Assembly: GCF_040548735.1 (NCBI RefSeq)
Contig: NZ_JBEPSD010000004.1
Span: 1 to 64,000, forward strand
Direction: 5' to 3'
DNA from: Rhodanobacter soli
Lineage (GTDB): Bacteria > Pseudomonadota > Gammaproteobacteria > Xanthomonadales > Rhodanobacteraceae
DNA: 64,000 nt
Both the position numbers and the translations under genes were made by a program. Below, piece by piece: positions 35,711-43,914 of this stretch (position 1 is the stretch's first letter; every line of letters begins with the position of its first letter). Under the pieces are notes generated by a model, which saw only the letters and a list, made by a program, of their open reading frames with translations, was not told the origin of the DNA and made no database searches.

Positions 35711-37903
35711 ATGAAGCATCCCATCGCGCTGGCCCTGGCCATTGCCCTGTCCGGCTCCATGGCCGCCTGCACCGATACCGGCAGCGGCAAGAACGAATCC
35801 GCCACGTCGCAGGCGCAGACCGATGCGGTGGCCGCCGACGCCGGCAATCCGTTCTTCAGCGAAAGCCCGCTGCCGCTGCACTACCCGCAGTTCGACAAGA
35901 TCAAGGACAGCGATTTCGCGCCCGCCTTCGACCGCGGCATGGCCGAGCATCTCAAGGAAGTCCAGGCGATCGCCGGCAACGCCGAGGCGCCCACGTTCGA
36001 CAACACCATCATCGCGCTGGAGAAATCCGGGCAGATCCTCTCCCGCACCTCGACCGTGTTCTTCAGCCTGGTCGGCGTGGACACCAACGACGCGCGCAAG
36101 GCGCTGCAGGCCGAGTACGCGCCGAAGCTGGCGGCGCATCGCGACGCGATCTCGCTGGATCCGGCATTGTTCGCGCGCATCCAGCAGCTGTACGACACGC
36201 GCGACAGCCTGGGCCTGGACGCCGAGGGCGTGCGCCTGATCGAGCGCTACCACACCGACTTCGTGCGCGCCGGCGCCAAGCTGTCCGATGCCGACAAGGC
36301 GCACCTGAAGGCGATCAACGGCGAGCTGGCGAAGCTGGGCACCCAGTTCAGCCAGAACGTGCTGGCCGAAGTGAACGACTCCGCCGTGGTGGTCGACACG
36401 AAGGAAGAACTGGCCGGCCTCACCGACGAGCAGATCGGCGCCGCCGCCGCTGCGGCCAAACAGAAGGGCCTGGACGGCAAGTACGTGATCGCCCTGCTCA
36501 ACACCACCGGGCAACCACCGGAAGCCCAACTGCAGAACCGTGCCCTGCGCGAACGCCTGCACCAGGCGTCGATCGTGCGCGGCAGCCGCGGCAACCAGTT
36601 TGACAACACCGCGATCGTGTCGAAGGTGCTGAAGCTGCGCGCCGAGAAGGCGACCATGCTCGGCTATCCCACCTACGCCGCCTACGTGCTGGCCGACGAG
36701 ACGGCGAAGACGCCCGAAGCGGTCAACGCCATGCTGACCAAGCTGGCGCCGCCGGCGGTGGCCAACGCGAAGCGCGAGGGCGCGGCGATCCAGGCGATGA
36801 TCGACAAGGAGCAGGCGGCCAAGGGCGAGCCGACGTTCGCGCTGCAGCCGTGGGACTGGGCGTACTACACCGAGAAGGTGCGCGCCGAGAAGTACGACTT
36901 CGACGAAAGCCAGCTCAAGCCCTACCTGGAGATGAAGAACGTGCTGGAGAACGGCGTGTTCTACGCCGCCGGCCAGCTCTACGGGCTCAGCTTCAAGCAA
37001 CGCAAGGACCTGCCGGTCTACAACCCCGACGTGCTGGTGTACGACGTGTACGACGCGGACGGCAAGCAGCTGGCGATCTTCCTGGCCGACATGTACGCGC
37101 GGCCGTCCAAGCGCGGCGGCGCGTGGATGAACTCCTACGTCGAGCAGTCCGCGCTGACCGGCAACCTGCCGGTGGTGGCCAACCACCTCAACATCACCAA
37201 GCCGGCCAGCGGCCCGACCCTGCTGACCTGGGACGAGGTGACCACGATGTTCCACGAGTTCGGCCATGCGCTGCACGGCATGTTCTCGAACGTGAAGTAC
37301 CCGTACTTCAGCGGCACCAGCGTGCCGCGCGACTTCGTCGAGTTCCCGTCGCAGGTCAACGAGATGTGGTCCGACTGGCCGAGCGTGCTGGCGAATTACG
37401 CCAAGCACTACCAGACCGGCGCGCCGATGCCGAAGGCGCTGCTGGACAAGGTGCTGGCCACCTCGAAGTTCAACCAGGGCTTCGCCACCACCGAATACCT
37501 CGGTTCGGCGATGCTCGACCAGAGCTGGCACCAGATCGGCGCCGACAAGATCCCCGAGGCCGGCGGCGTGATGGCGTTCGAGGCCGCTGCATTGAAGGCG
37601 AACGGCACCGACTACGCGCCGGTGCCGCCGCGCTACCGCACGCCGTACTTCAGCCATATCATGGGCGGCTACGCAGCCGGCTACTACGCCTACATCTGGT
37701 CAGAAGTGCTGGACGCGAACACGGTCGAATGGATCAAGGCGAACGGCGGCCTCACCCGCGCCAACGGCGACCGCTTCCGCGCCACCCTGCTTTCGCGCGG
37801 CGGCAGCAAGGACGCGCTGCAGCTGTTCCGCGACTTCACCGGACAGGAGCCGAAGATCGAGCCGCTGCTGAAGCGGCGCGGGCTGGATGGCGCGGTCGAC
37901 TGA
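35711..37903 (+). CDS. dcp: M3-family zinc peptidase, peptidyl-dipeptidase Dcp-like lipoprotein
   Basis: 730 residues. Lipoprotein signal IALSGSMAAC (lipid Cys near residue 20) places it on a membrane facing the periplasm, whereas many Dcp are soluble. Zinc site HEFGHALHG (His515, Glu516, His519) with downstream Glu in FPSQVNEMWSDW is the M3A pattern, and FSGTSVPRDF precedes it. YAGYYAYIWSEVLDA-like text (YAAGYYAYIWSEVLDA) near the C-terminus contributes substrate-binding tyrosines. It removes C-terminal dipeptides from peptides. Ends at a clear rho-independent terminator. Confidence 0.94.
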   Translation: MKHPIALALAIALSGSMAACTDTGSGKNESATSQAQTDAVAADAGNPFFSESPLPLHYPQFDKIKDSDFAPAFDRGMAEHLKEVQAIAGNAEAPTFDNTIIALEKSGQILSRTSTVFFSLVGVDTNDARKALQAEYAPKLAAHRDAISLDPALFARIQQLYDTRDSLGLDAEGVRLIERYHTDFVRAGAKLSDADKAHLKAINGELAKLGTQFSQNVLAEVNDSAVVVDTKEELAGLTDEQIGAAAAAAKQKGLDGKYVIALLNTTGQPPEAQLQNRALRERLHQASIVRGSRGNQFDNTAIVSKVLKLRAEKATMLGYPTYAAYVLADETAKTPEAVNAMLTKLAPPAVANAKREGAAIQAMIDKEQAAKGEPTFALQPWDWAYYTEKVRAEKYDFDESQLKPYLEMKNVLENGVFYAAGQLYGLSFKQRKDLPVYNPDVLVYDVYDADGKQLAIFLADMYARPSKRGGAWMNSYVEQSALTGNLPVVANHLNITKPASGPTLLTWDEVTTMFHEFGHALHGMFSNVKYPYFSGTSVPRDFVEFPSQVNEMWSDWPSVLANYAKHYQTGAPMPKALLDKVLATSKFNQGFATTEYLGSAMLDQSWHQIGADKIPEAGGVMAFEAAALKANGTDYAPVPPRYRTPYFSHIMGGYAAGYYAYIWSEVLDANTVEWIKANGGLTRANGDRFRATLLSRGGSKDALQLFRDFTGQEPKIEPLLKRRGLDGAVD

Positions 37904-37929
37904 TCCGGAACCATCCGCTGGAAACGACA

Positions 37930-37958
37930 CCGCCCGGAGCGATCCGGGCGGTTTTTTT
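37930..37958 (+). terminator. Rho-independent terminator of dcp
   Basis: CCGCCCGGA / TCCGGGCGG arms with a GCGA loop, followed by seven T residues, 26 bases after the dcp stop. Confidence 0.92.
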
Positions 37959-38267
37959 GTGCGATGCATGGGGCAGCGCCGTCGCGGTGAAACAGGCGCA
38001 GGTCGAATGCTCCGGAGTCGCGATGCCTGCGGCGCGAATGCCGAATGCCTGGGCCAGGCCATGCGCGAGCGCGTCGATCAGCTGATGCAGCAGTAGGCCG
38101 TGGCAATGGGCAGCACGTCCCGGCGTGTCGGCATGCGCTGGAGCGCAAGCACTGGGATAGATTGATCACAGAACCGGAACGGACCGACCACCGCCACCGA
38201 TTTGGAATGATCAGCCAACGGATCTGCTGATCCTGTTGCGAAGGACTGTTACCGGCCAGGAGCGGAC
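37959..38267. other. Intergenic stretch without a convincing gene
   Basis: About 310 bases between the dcp terminator and the attC-like site. Open frames exist on both strands but none shows family character, signal peptide or ribosome-binding site. It may contain decayed cassette or mobile sequence. Confidence 0.35.
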
Positions 38268-38336
38268 GGTCAACGCCTAGGTTCAGGGGTGGCCTCGCCG
38301 CAGGCGAGGACATCCCCCTGCAACCTGTTGTTGGGC
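38268..38336 (-). repeat. Integron attC-like recombination site
   Basis: A 69-base imperfect inverted repeat. Read on the minus strand (with the downstream gene) it begins GCCCAACAACAGGTT and ends AACCTAGGCGTTGACC. The first seven bases fit the RYYYAAC box exactly; the last seven, GTTGACC, match GTTRRRY with one mismatch. Inner arms pair through AGGTT/AACCT, CAGGGG/CCCCTG and CCTCGCC/GGCGAGG, with unpaired bases as in real attC hairpins. It sits 39 bases downstream of the acyltransferase stop, exactly where a gene cassette carries its site. Confidence 0.65.
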
Positions 38337-38374
38337 CTGCCCGCGCTATGCACTCTTCTTCTCCTTTGATTCTC

Positions 38375-39274
38375 TTATAGTGCGGCGTTTCCGCATCGCT
38401 GGCTTGGCTTGAAGCGCAGCGCTTTCTTTTCTACGAAGTGCCAGGAGGCAGTCGCTAGAGCGAGCGTCACCGGAACGGATATAGACAGCAGCTCGAGGTA
38501 GGACGTTCGCCTCCCCATCAGGGCCACGCCTATTTGCTGCACGGGCCACGCGTAGATGTAGATTCCATAGGAGAGATCGCCGACTTTCGAGATGTCTCGT
38601 AGGCCAGGCCATGACCGTAAGCCAATCGCGATCGTCAAGGGTGGAACCACAAACGCGAGGCCAAGTTTGGTCTGGTGAACGTGGATGAGCGCATAGCCCA
38701 TGACCAGGAACAACAGGGTCGGCAAGTGGGTGCGGAGATACGGATAGGCTCGAAGTAGGCTTCCTGCGACGAAGAATAATCCGAAGTACGCCAGGATCGT
38801 TTCGCTGGACTGCAGGCCCGAAAGCGCAAAGTAGCCAGAAATACCCGCGGCCAGCACGATGGAAGAGCGACGTGTTGCCACGCCCGCAACCAGAAGGAGG
38901 GCGTAACAGCCGACCTCGTATTTAATGGTCCAAAGAGATCCGTTGGTAAGGTGCCTGGGGTTATCAGGGAATCCTGTCAGTCCGAGCGTGGCGATCACTG
39001 CCCATGTCAGCGGCATGGACACGCAGAGGGCCGGCACCACGCGTAAGGTGCGGCGGGCGGCAAAGCGCAGAATGTTCGGGTCTTTCAGCCAACTGGATGT
39101 GACCAGATAGCCGCTAATCGAGAAGAAGATGAGCACGCCGAGGTTGCCAAACGAATGGTCTCCGACGAACCTCGGCTCCCAACGTCCAGATAAGGCGAAC
39201 TGGTGGCTGATCAGAACCAGGAAGGCGCCGATTAGCCGTAAAGCGTCGAAGTTGTTACGCGACGCGCTGTTCAT
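38375..39274 (-). CDS. Acyltransferase-3 family membrane protein, candidate gene cassette
   Basis: 299 residues with about ten membrane helices. Family text: RNNFDALRLIGAFLVLISHQFAL (catalytic His of the first helix), FGNLGVLIFFSISGYLVTSSW, and LSYGIYIYAWPVQQIG. These enzymes O-acetylate or acylate sugars of exopolysaccharide, LPS or peptidoglycan at the inner membrane. It is somewhat short for the family (usually 330-380). GC is visibly lower than neighbours and codon use differs, indicating transfer; an attC-like site lies just beyond its stop, so it was probably acquired as an integron cassette. Confidence 0.9.
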   Translation of the reverse strand: MNSASRNNFDALRLIGAFLVLISHQFALSGRWEPRFVGDHSFGNLGVLIFFSISGYLVTSSWLKDPNILRFAARRTLRVVPALCVSMPLTWAVIATLGLTGFPDNPRHLTNGSLWTIKYEVGCYALLLVAGVATRRSSIVLAAGISGYFALSGLQSSETILAYFGLFFVAGSLLRAYPYLRTHLPTLLFLVMGYALIHVHQTKLGLAFVVPPLTIAIGLRSWPGLRDISKVGDLSYGIYIYAWPVQQIGVALMGRRTSYLELLSISVPVTLALATASWHFVEKKALRFKPSQRCGNAAL

Positions 39275-39477
39275 CCCACTCCGTCCCCAGTTCTCTCGCC
39301 AAACATAGGGTCTGGAGAGGGCATTGAGGCGTCGAATTTATGTCCGCTTCGGGTCGGTAGCAGTCACTGAGCTGAATAATCCGCATGGCGGTGTGCTGAT
39401 CAAGATTTCTTCGTCTTGGTGATCAATTTCATCGGCATGCGTTAGAGTCGGCCAGCCCCTTTTCACGAGTCCGTTTC

Positions 39478-39894
39478 TTGTCCGCGCCGCGTCCAGCCGC
39501 ACTGGAACCACGCCGAGCCCGCATCGTGCGCTGGGTGCTGATCGTGGCCGGCGCGCTGTCGTTGGTGCTGGCCGTGGTCGGCATGGTGTTGCCCTTGCTG
39601 CCGACCGTACCGTTCCTGCTGCTGACGGCCGCCTGCTGGTCGCGCGCGTCGCCGCGCTGGCACCGCTGGTTGTTGTCGCGGCCGCGACTGGGGCCGGCGA
39701 TCGCGCGCTGGGAGCGCGAACGTACGGTGCCGCGGCGGGCCAAGCTGACCGCGGTTGTGCTGATCGTGCCGTCGATGACCGCGTCGATCTGGCTGGTACG
39801 CGACCACGCGTGGCTGCCGTGGGTGCTGGCGGGCGTGGCCGTGTTGGTGATCCTGTTCATCCTGCGCCTGCCGGAAACGCACGACGGCGCGTGA
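39478..39894 (+). CDS. DUF454 (YbaN-like) inner-membrane protein
   Basis: 138 residues. The family core is visible: RWVLIVAGALSLVLAVVGMVLPLLPTVPFLLLTAACWSRASPRW (described across two helices), then HRWLLSRPRLGPAIARWERER and two more helices near the C-terminus. YbaN proteins are inner-membrane proteins of unknown function. Start is a TTG at 39478; no ATG fits because the first Met lies inside helix 1. It is divergent from the acyltransferase. Confidence 0.8.
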   Translation: MSAPRPAALEPRRARIVRWVLIVAGALSLVLAVVGMVLPLLPTVPFLLLTAACWSRASPRWHRWLLSRPRLGPAIARWERERTVPRRAKLTAVVLIVPSMTASIWLVRDHAWLPWVLAGVAVLVILFILRLPETHDGA

Positions 39895-39953
39895 GCATGC
39901 AGCGTCCAGCGTGGCCACGCGCTGCGATGACGACGGGCGCTTGAAGCGGCGGC

Positions 39954-40805
39954 TCAGTGCGCCCGATCGTGCCGCGGCCAGCGCAGCTCGGCCACCACCG
40001 GAAAGTGGTCGGACGGGTAGTGCCCGTCCTGCTGCGTGGTGATCGTGCGCACCGCGTCGGCGTGCAGGCCGCGGTAGAGGATCCAGTCGATGCGCCGGTC
40101 CGGCGTCCCGGTGAAATCGTGGAAGGTGGCTTCCGGGCCGCTGTGGCTGGTGGCGTCCAACCAGGCGTCCTGCAGCAATCCGGTGAGCAGCGCGTGGGCG
40201 GGGCTGGACGGCGCGGTGTTGAAGTCGCCGGTCAGCACGATCGGCAAGGCCGCGGGCAGGGCTTCGAGCCGGTGAAGGATTTCCTGCGCCGCACGGGTGC
40301 GCGCCAGCTCGTCCTGGTCGCGGTAGGGGAAATGCGTATTGGCGTAGTAGAAGCGCTGGCCGCTGGACTTCAGCTCGAATATCGCCCAGGTCACCATGCG
40401 CGGGAACGGATGGCCCCAGCTGATGCTGCCGGGCTTGTCCGGCGTGTCGGACAGCCAGTAGTCGCCGGACTCCACCAGCTTGAGCCGGTCGGTGCGATAG
40501 AACACGCCCATGTGCTCGTCGCCATCGTCGCCGTGGCGGCCGCGCCCAAACCAGGTGTAATGCTTCAGTTTGCCGACGAGATAGTCGCCCTGCAGCTTGT
40601 ACAGTTCCTGCGTGCCGATTATGTCGGGCTGCTGTTCGCGGATCGTGCGCACCATCAGGTCGCGGCGCAGCTCCCAGCGGTTCACGCCGTCGTCGGGGCT
40701 GGGCAGGCGCACGTTGAAGGTCATCACGCGCAGCGTCTGCGCCGCGACCGGTTGGAACGGGATGGACAGCATCGCCACGGCAAGCAGCAGCTGGATGAGG
40801 CGCAT
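39954..40805 (-). CDS. Exported endonuclease/exonuclease/phosphatase-family protein
   Basis: 283 residues with signal peptide (LIQLLLAVAMLSIPFQPVAA). EEP fold motifs: RVMTFNVRLPSPDDG (Asn), IIGTQELYKLQ (metal Glu), NTHFPYRDQDELARTRAAQ (His, Asp), VLTGDFNTAPSS (Asp, Asn) and SDHFPVVAEL (Asp-His). All catalytic positions are present. Exported members include DNases and phosphodiesterases or sphingomyelinase-like enzymes; the nucleic acid versus lipid substrate is not clear. Leftward, after an independent lipoprotein gene upstream. Confidence 0.88.
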   Translation of the reverse strand: MRLIQLLLAVAMLSIPFQPVAAQTLRVMTFNVRLPSPDDGVNRWELRRDLMVRTIREQQPDIIGTQELYKLQGDYLVGKLKHYTWFGRGRHGDDGDEHMGVFYRTDRLKLVESGDYWLSDTPDKPGSISWGHPFPRMVTWAIFELKSSGQRFYYANTHFPYRDQDELARTRAAQEILHRLEALPAALPIVLTGDFNTAPSSPAHALLTGLLQDAWLDATSHSGPEATFHDFTGTPDRRIDWILYRGLHADAVRTITTQQDGHYPSDHFPVVAELRWPRHDRAH

Positions 40806-40905
40806 GGGCGGCTCCCTTGAACACGTCGAAACGGGACGGACTGACCGTAGCATAGCGGTGCCGCCGACGTGATGATGCGGGCGGATCGAGTCGCGCAGCA
40901 CGGAA

Positions 40906-40929
40906 GGACGGCCGCGTGCGCGGCCGTCC
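40906..40929 (-). terminator. Hairpin after the DUF4410-like gene
   Basis: GGACGGCCGC / GCGGCCGTCC, ten perfect pairs around a GTGC loop, 6 bases beyond the stop of the leftward gene. No T-tract follows on that strand. Confidence 0.45.
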
Positions 40930-40935
40930 GCGGTG

Positions 40936-41508
40936 TCACTCCTCCTCGCTGCCGTCCAAGCCGGTCGGGCCGCCGACCGCGCTGGCATAGTTGCGCTGCA
41001 TGTACTGCTGCGCCACGGTGGAGATGCGCACCAGCATGCCGTTGTCGGTGCCGCCGATGCTCCATGCGCCGCCCATGGCCGCGGCACGCTGGTAGAACTG
41101 CGGGTCGGCGATGACCTTGCCGGTGTCCGCGTCGATCAGGCGCACTTGCATGACCACGGCCGAGCTGCCGGCCATGGCGCCGGCGAAGAAACGCTTGCCG
41201 CCGCTGACGAACTTCAGCTCGGTGACGCGCGGTTCGATCTTCAGTGTGCGGCCTCCCTGGCCCTTGTGCTCCCAGCGGGTGACGGTATCGCCGAGCTTCT
41301 GCTGCACGTTGGCCGCGATCTTCGCCATCGCCGCATTCTGTTCGCGCACCTCGGCCGTCGTGGCCACCACGGGTTGCAGCTGGAAGTGCTGGAACGCCGA
41401 CAGTGCTTCCTGCGGCGGCGGGTTGTCGGTGGCGGTCGGCCGGATATGGGTAACGCAGGCACAGCACGACATGGCCAGCAGTGCCGGCAGCATCAGACGA
41501 GACTTCAT
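40936..41508 (-). CDS. DUF4410-like lipoprotein
   Basis: 190 residues with a lipoprotein-type signal (LMLPALLAMSCCACVTH; several Cys make the exact lipid site uncertain). The mature part (EALSAFQHFQLQPVV, VQQKLGDTVTRWEHKGQGG, LKIEPRVTELKFVSGGKRF, FAGAMAGSSAVVMQVRLIDADTGKVIADP) follows the pattern of DUF4410/DUF3313 proteins: signal, conserved 'L.I.P.V..' strand and 'G.A..V...L.D..TG.V' strand. Function of the family is unknown; outer-membrane or envelope location is expected. Start at 41508 chosen for the signal peptide. Confidence 0.65.
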   Translation of the reverse strand: MKSRLMLPALLAMSCCACVTHIRPTATDNPPPQEALSAFQHFQLQPVVATTAEVREQNAAMAKIAANVQQKLGDTVTRWEHKGQGGRTLKIEPRVTELKFVSGGKRFFAGAMAGSSAVVMQVRLIDADTGKVIADPQFYQRAAAMGGAWSIGGTDNGMLVRISTVAQQYMQRNYASAVGGPTGLDGSEEE

Positions 41509-41854
41509 TGGATTCCCCTGTCGAATGTCGCGGCTCCATTGCATCGCGACGCCGGCAGCATAACCGGGGAAATTCCTGTGGGTGAAAACATCCCCAAGCC
41601 GGCGCGCCTGCCTGCGCTGTCGGTGCCGGAAACGGGCCGGGCATGCGCTGGCTGCGTGGATGGGGCGCGCTGCTTCTTGCCATGGCAGGTGTGCCGCATA
41701 CAGTCGACGGCGGCTTATTGATATATGACCGGCACGGCTTCAAAGTAGGCAGGCATGGCGGATTCGGTGCACGTTCTGCGGAACGCGATATTCACCGGTG
41801 CAGCGGGGGCTGCGCGCCATGCATGGGATGTTCATGGATCAACAGGGGGAAAGG

Positions 41855-42691
41855 ATGAAGCGACTGTTTCCAGTGCTCGCGGCACTGCTCGCGGCGTGCC
41901 TGTGCGCGCCCGTCACCGCGCAAGATAACCCTATCGAGGCCTTGCCCTGGCAGAAGGGGCCGACTACCGTCCAACTGGGTACGCACGCCTCGCTGCAGGT
42001 ACCGGAAGGTTATGCGTTCCTGGACGCCAAGGGCACCAAGGCATTGAACCTGCTGATGGAAAATCCTTCTGGCGATGGCGACGACTACGCGCTGGTGGAC
42101 AACGGCGGCGATTGGGTGGCGTACTTCTCCTACGCGGATACCGGCTACATCAAGGACGATGAACAGATAGATGCCGATGACATCCTCGACTCCATCCGCA
42201 GGGGTACCGAGCAAAGCAACACGGAGCGGCGCTCGCGCGGCTGGGAGGAACTGCGCATCCTTGGCTGGAGCGCGAAACCCGAGTACGACATCCAGCTCAA
42301 GTCGCTGGCCTGGTCGATCCTGGCCGAGACTGTTGGCACACAACAGAAAGTGGTGAACTACAACACGCGCTTGCTGGGCCGTTACGGCGTGATGGAAGTG
42401 GTGGTGGCGACTGCCCCCGACAAACTTGGTCACGCCGTCGAGAGCTTCAAGAGTGCGGTGCCGGGGTTTCAGTTTTCCCCCGGCGAAACCTATGGCGAGT
42501 ATCAGCCCGGTGACCACGTTGCAGCATATGGCCTGGCGGCGCTCATCACCGGAGGTGCCGCAGCGGTTGCCGCGAAGAAGGGCTTTTTCGCCGTGATCGG
42601 CGGTTTCCTGGCGGCGACCTGGAAGTTCCTGCTGATCGGCCTCGCTGCCATGGGTACTTGGTTCAAGTCGCTTTTCCAGAAGAAGCGCTAG
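41855..42691 (+). CDS. DUF2167 membrane-anchored protein
   Basis: 278 residues. Signal peptide LFPVLAALLAACLCAPVTA, then the DUF2167 domain: GPTTVQLGTHASLQVPEGYAF, NGGDWVAYFSYADTGYIKDD, ILGWSAKPEYDIQLKSLAWS and VNYNTRLLGRYGVMEVVVA. The C-terminus has helices (AAYGLAALITGGAAAVAAKK and a second GFLAATWKFLLIGLAAMGTW) that return it to the membrane. GGGGGAAAGG precedes ATG 41855. First gene of a tight trio: 3 bases to the next membrane gene, which in turn overlaps a J-domain gene. Function unknown. Confidence 0.88.
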   Translation: MKRLFPVLAALLAACLCAPVTAQDNPIEALPWQKGPTTVQLGTHASLQVPEGYAFLDAKGTKALNLLMENPSGDGDDYALVDNGGDWVAYFSYADTGYIKDDEQIDADDILDSIRRGTEQSNTERRSRGWEELRILGWSAKPEYDIQLKSLAWSILAETVGTQQKVVNYNTRLLGRYGVMEVVVATAPDKLGHAVESFKSAVPGFQFSPGETYGEYQPGDHVAAYGLAALITGGAAAVAAKKGFFAVIGGFLAATWKFLLIGLAAMGTWFKSLFQKKR

Positions 42692-42694
42692 GGG

Positions 42695-43408
42695 ATGCTG
42701 CTGTCCGATCCGTGGATGCTGATGGGCGCGGTCCTTGGTCTGTACCTGTACGACGCCGCCCTTCTGCTGTTCCACAACGAGGTAGTGCTGGAGGTGCGGC
42801 GGCGCGATTTCGTCGTCTCCGGCGGCTCGGCTTTGGAGTTTGGTGGCCGGCACCTGTTCCTGCCGAACCCGTGTTGCCCGCATCGAGTGCTGCTGCGACT
42901 GGCCTGGTCCGCAGCCGCATCACCACCGCGGCAGCGGGCACGCTGGCAGCGTGCCAGGCTCACGCTGGTGACCCTCGCGCCGTGGACGTGGTTGCTGCTG
43001 GGCCTATTCTTCGTGGGGTTGCCCGGGGCGCTCTGGCTCGGTACGCATGTCGTGCTGCTGGGCTGGCTGCTGTCGACCTATCTGGTGATCGTGGCGATGC
43101 TGGTCCAGGTGTACCGCTGCCGGAAGGCGCTGAACCTCTCGGCGCGAGCGGTGCTGGCGCTGGCATTCGATGCGCTGCTGTGCGCGCCGTTCGCACTGAA
43201 CATCGTCAGGAAGATCAGTCTGCGGCAAGAGGCTGTTCCCGACCTGCGCCGTGCCGCCTCGTCGCTCCTGTCGCCCGTACAGCAGACTGTGCTGCTCGGC
43301 CTGTTGCGCGAGAGAATTCGCACCAGCCTGGATTTCGCGGAGCCGGGCAGTGCGGCCAGCAACTCGTTGCGGGCCTGCCTGAAGCACTTTGAGGACAGCG
43401 CGCCATGA
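42695..43408 (+). CDS. Membrane protein of unknown function
   Basis: 237 residues. Helices at the N-terminus (WMLMGAVLGLYLYDAALLLF), in the middle (LTLVTLAPWTWLLLGLFFVGL, THVVLLGWLLSTYLVIVAMLV) and at AVLALAFDALLCAPFALNIV. The N-terminal loop carries RRRDFVVSGGSALEFGGRH and LFLPNPCCPHRV. The C-terminal ~70 residues are soluble and helical (DLRRAASSLLSPVQQTV; SNSLRACLKHFEDSAP). No family recognised. It is 3 bases after the DUF2167 gene and its stop overlaps the J-domain start (ATGA), so the three proteins probably act together at the inner membrane. Confidence 0.75.
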   Translation: MLLSDPWMLMGAVLGLYLYDAALLLFHNEVVLEVRRRDFVVSGGSALEFGGRHLFLPNPCCPHRVLLRLAWSAAASPPRQRARWQRARLTLVTLAPWTWLLLGLFFVGLPGALWLGTHVVLLGWLLSTYLVIVAMLVQVYRCRKALNLSARAVLALAFDALLCAPFALNIVRKISLRQEAVPDLRRAASSLLSPVQQTVLLGLLRERIRTSLDFAEPGSAASNSLRACLKHFEDSAP

Positions 43409-43803
43409 CCGTTACGCAGATCGTCGTCATCCTCGCCGGGTTGTTCTTCGGCTACCGCCTGGTCAGCCACCTGCTTTCGCCGGGCACAGGCGAACAGGAT
43501 GGGTTGCATCGTCCTTCCGGCGGACAGGACGAACGTAATGACGTTAACGGCCGGCGGCGCGACCACGGCCCGGCGTGGAGCGATGCGCCATCGTCCGAAC
43601 GGCCGGCCGCGTGGCACCAGGTGCTGGGCGTCGCCGAATCCGCCAGTCTGGATGAGATTGAGCACGCCTACCGGCAACAGATCAGCCAGTACCACCCGGA
43701 CAAGGTGGCCCGGCTCGGCGAGGATCTCCGCCAACTGGCCGGGCGTCGCTCACAGGAGATCAATGCCGCGTACGACATTGCCACCCGGCTGCGGCGCGGA
43801 TAG
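43405..43803 (+). CDS. Membrane-anchored J-domain (DnaJ-like) protein
   Basis: 132 residues: one N-terminal membrane helix (VTQIVVILAGLFFGYRLVSHLL), a polar linker rich in Gly/Asp/Arg (about 27-65), then a C-terminal J domain AWHQVLGVAESASLDEIEHA..., including the essential QYHPDKV (His-Pro-Asp) and ending SQEINAAYDIATRL. It should recruit DnaK to the inner membrane face. Start overlaps the preceding stop by 4 bases. Topology puts the J domain in the cytosol if the helix is N-out. Confidence 0.88.
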   Translation: MTVTQIVVILAGLFFGYRLVSHLLSPGTGEQDGLHRPSGGQDERNDVNGRRRDHGPAWSDAPSSERPAAWHQVLGVAESASLDEIEHAYRQQISQYHPDKVARLGEDLRQLAGRRSQEINAAYDIATRLRRG

Positions 43804-43914
43804 CCGAAAGCCGTTGACGGCACGGAGCACGTCATTCGCGGGATCGCGAGGTTGCATCGGCGGGGCGATGGTTACACGCTGTCGCGTGTGTACCCACAGC
43901 ATCGGTCCATGATC

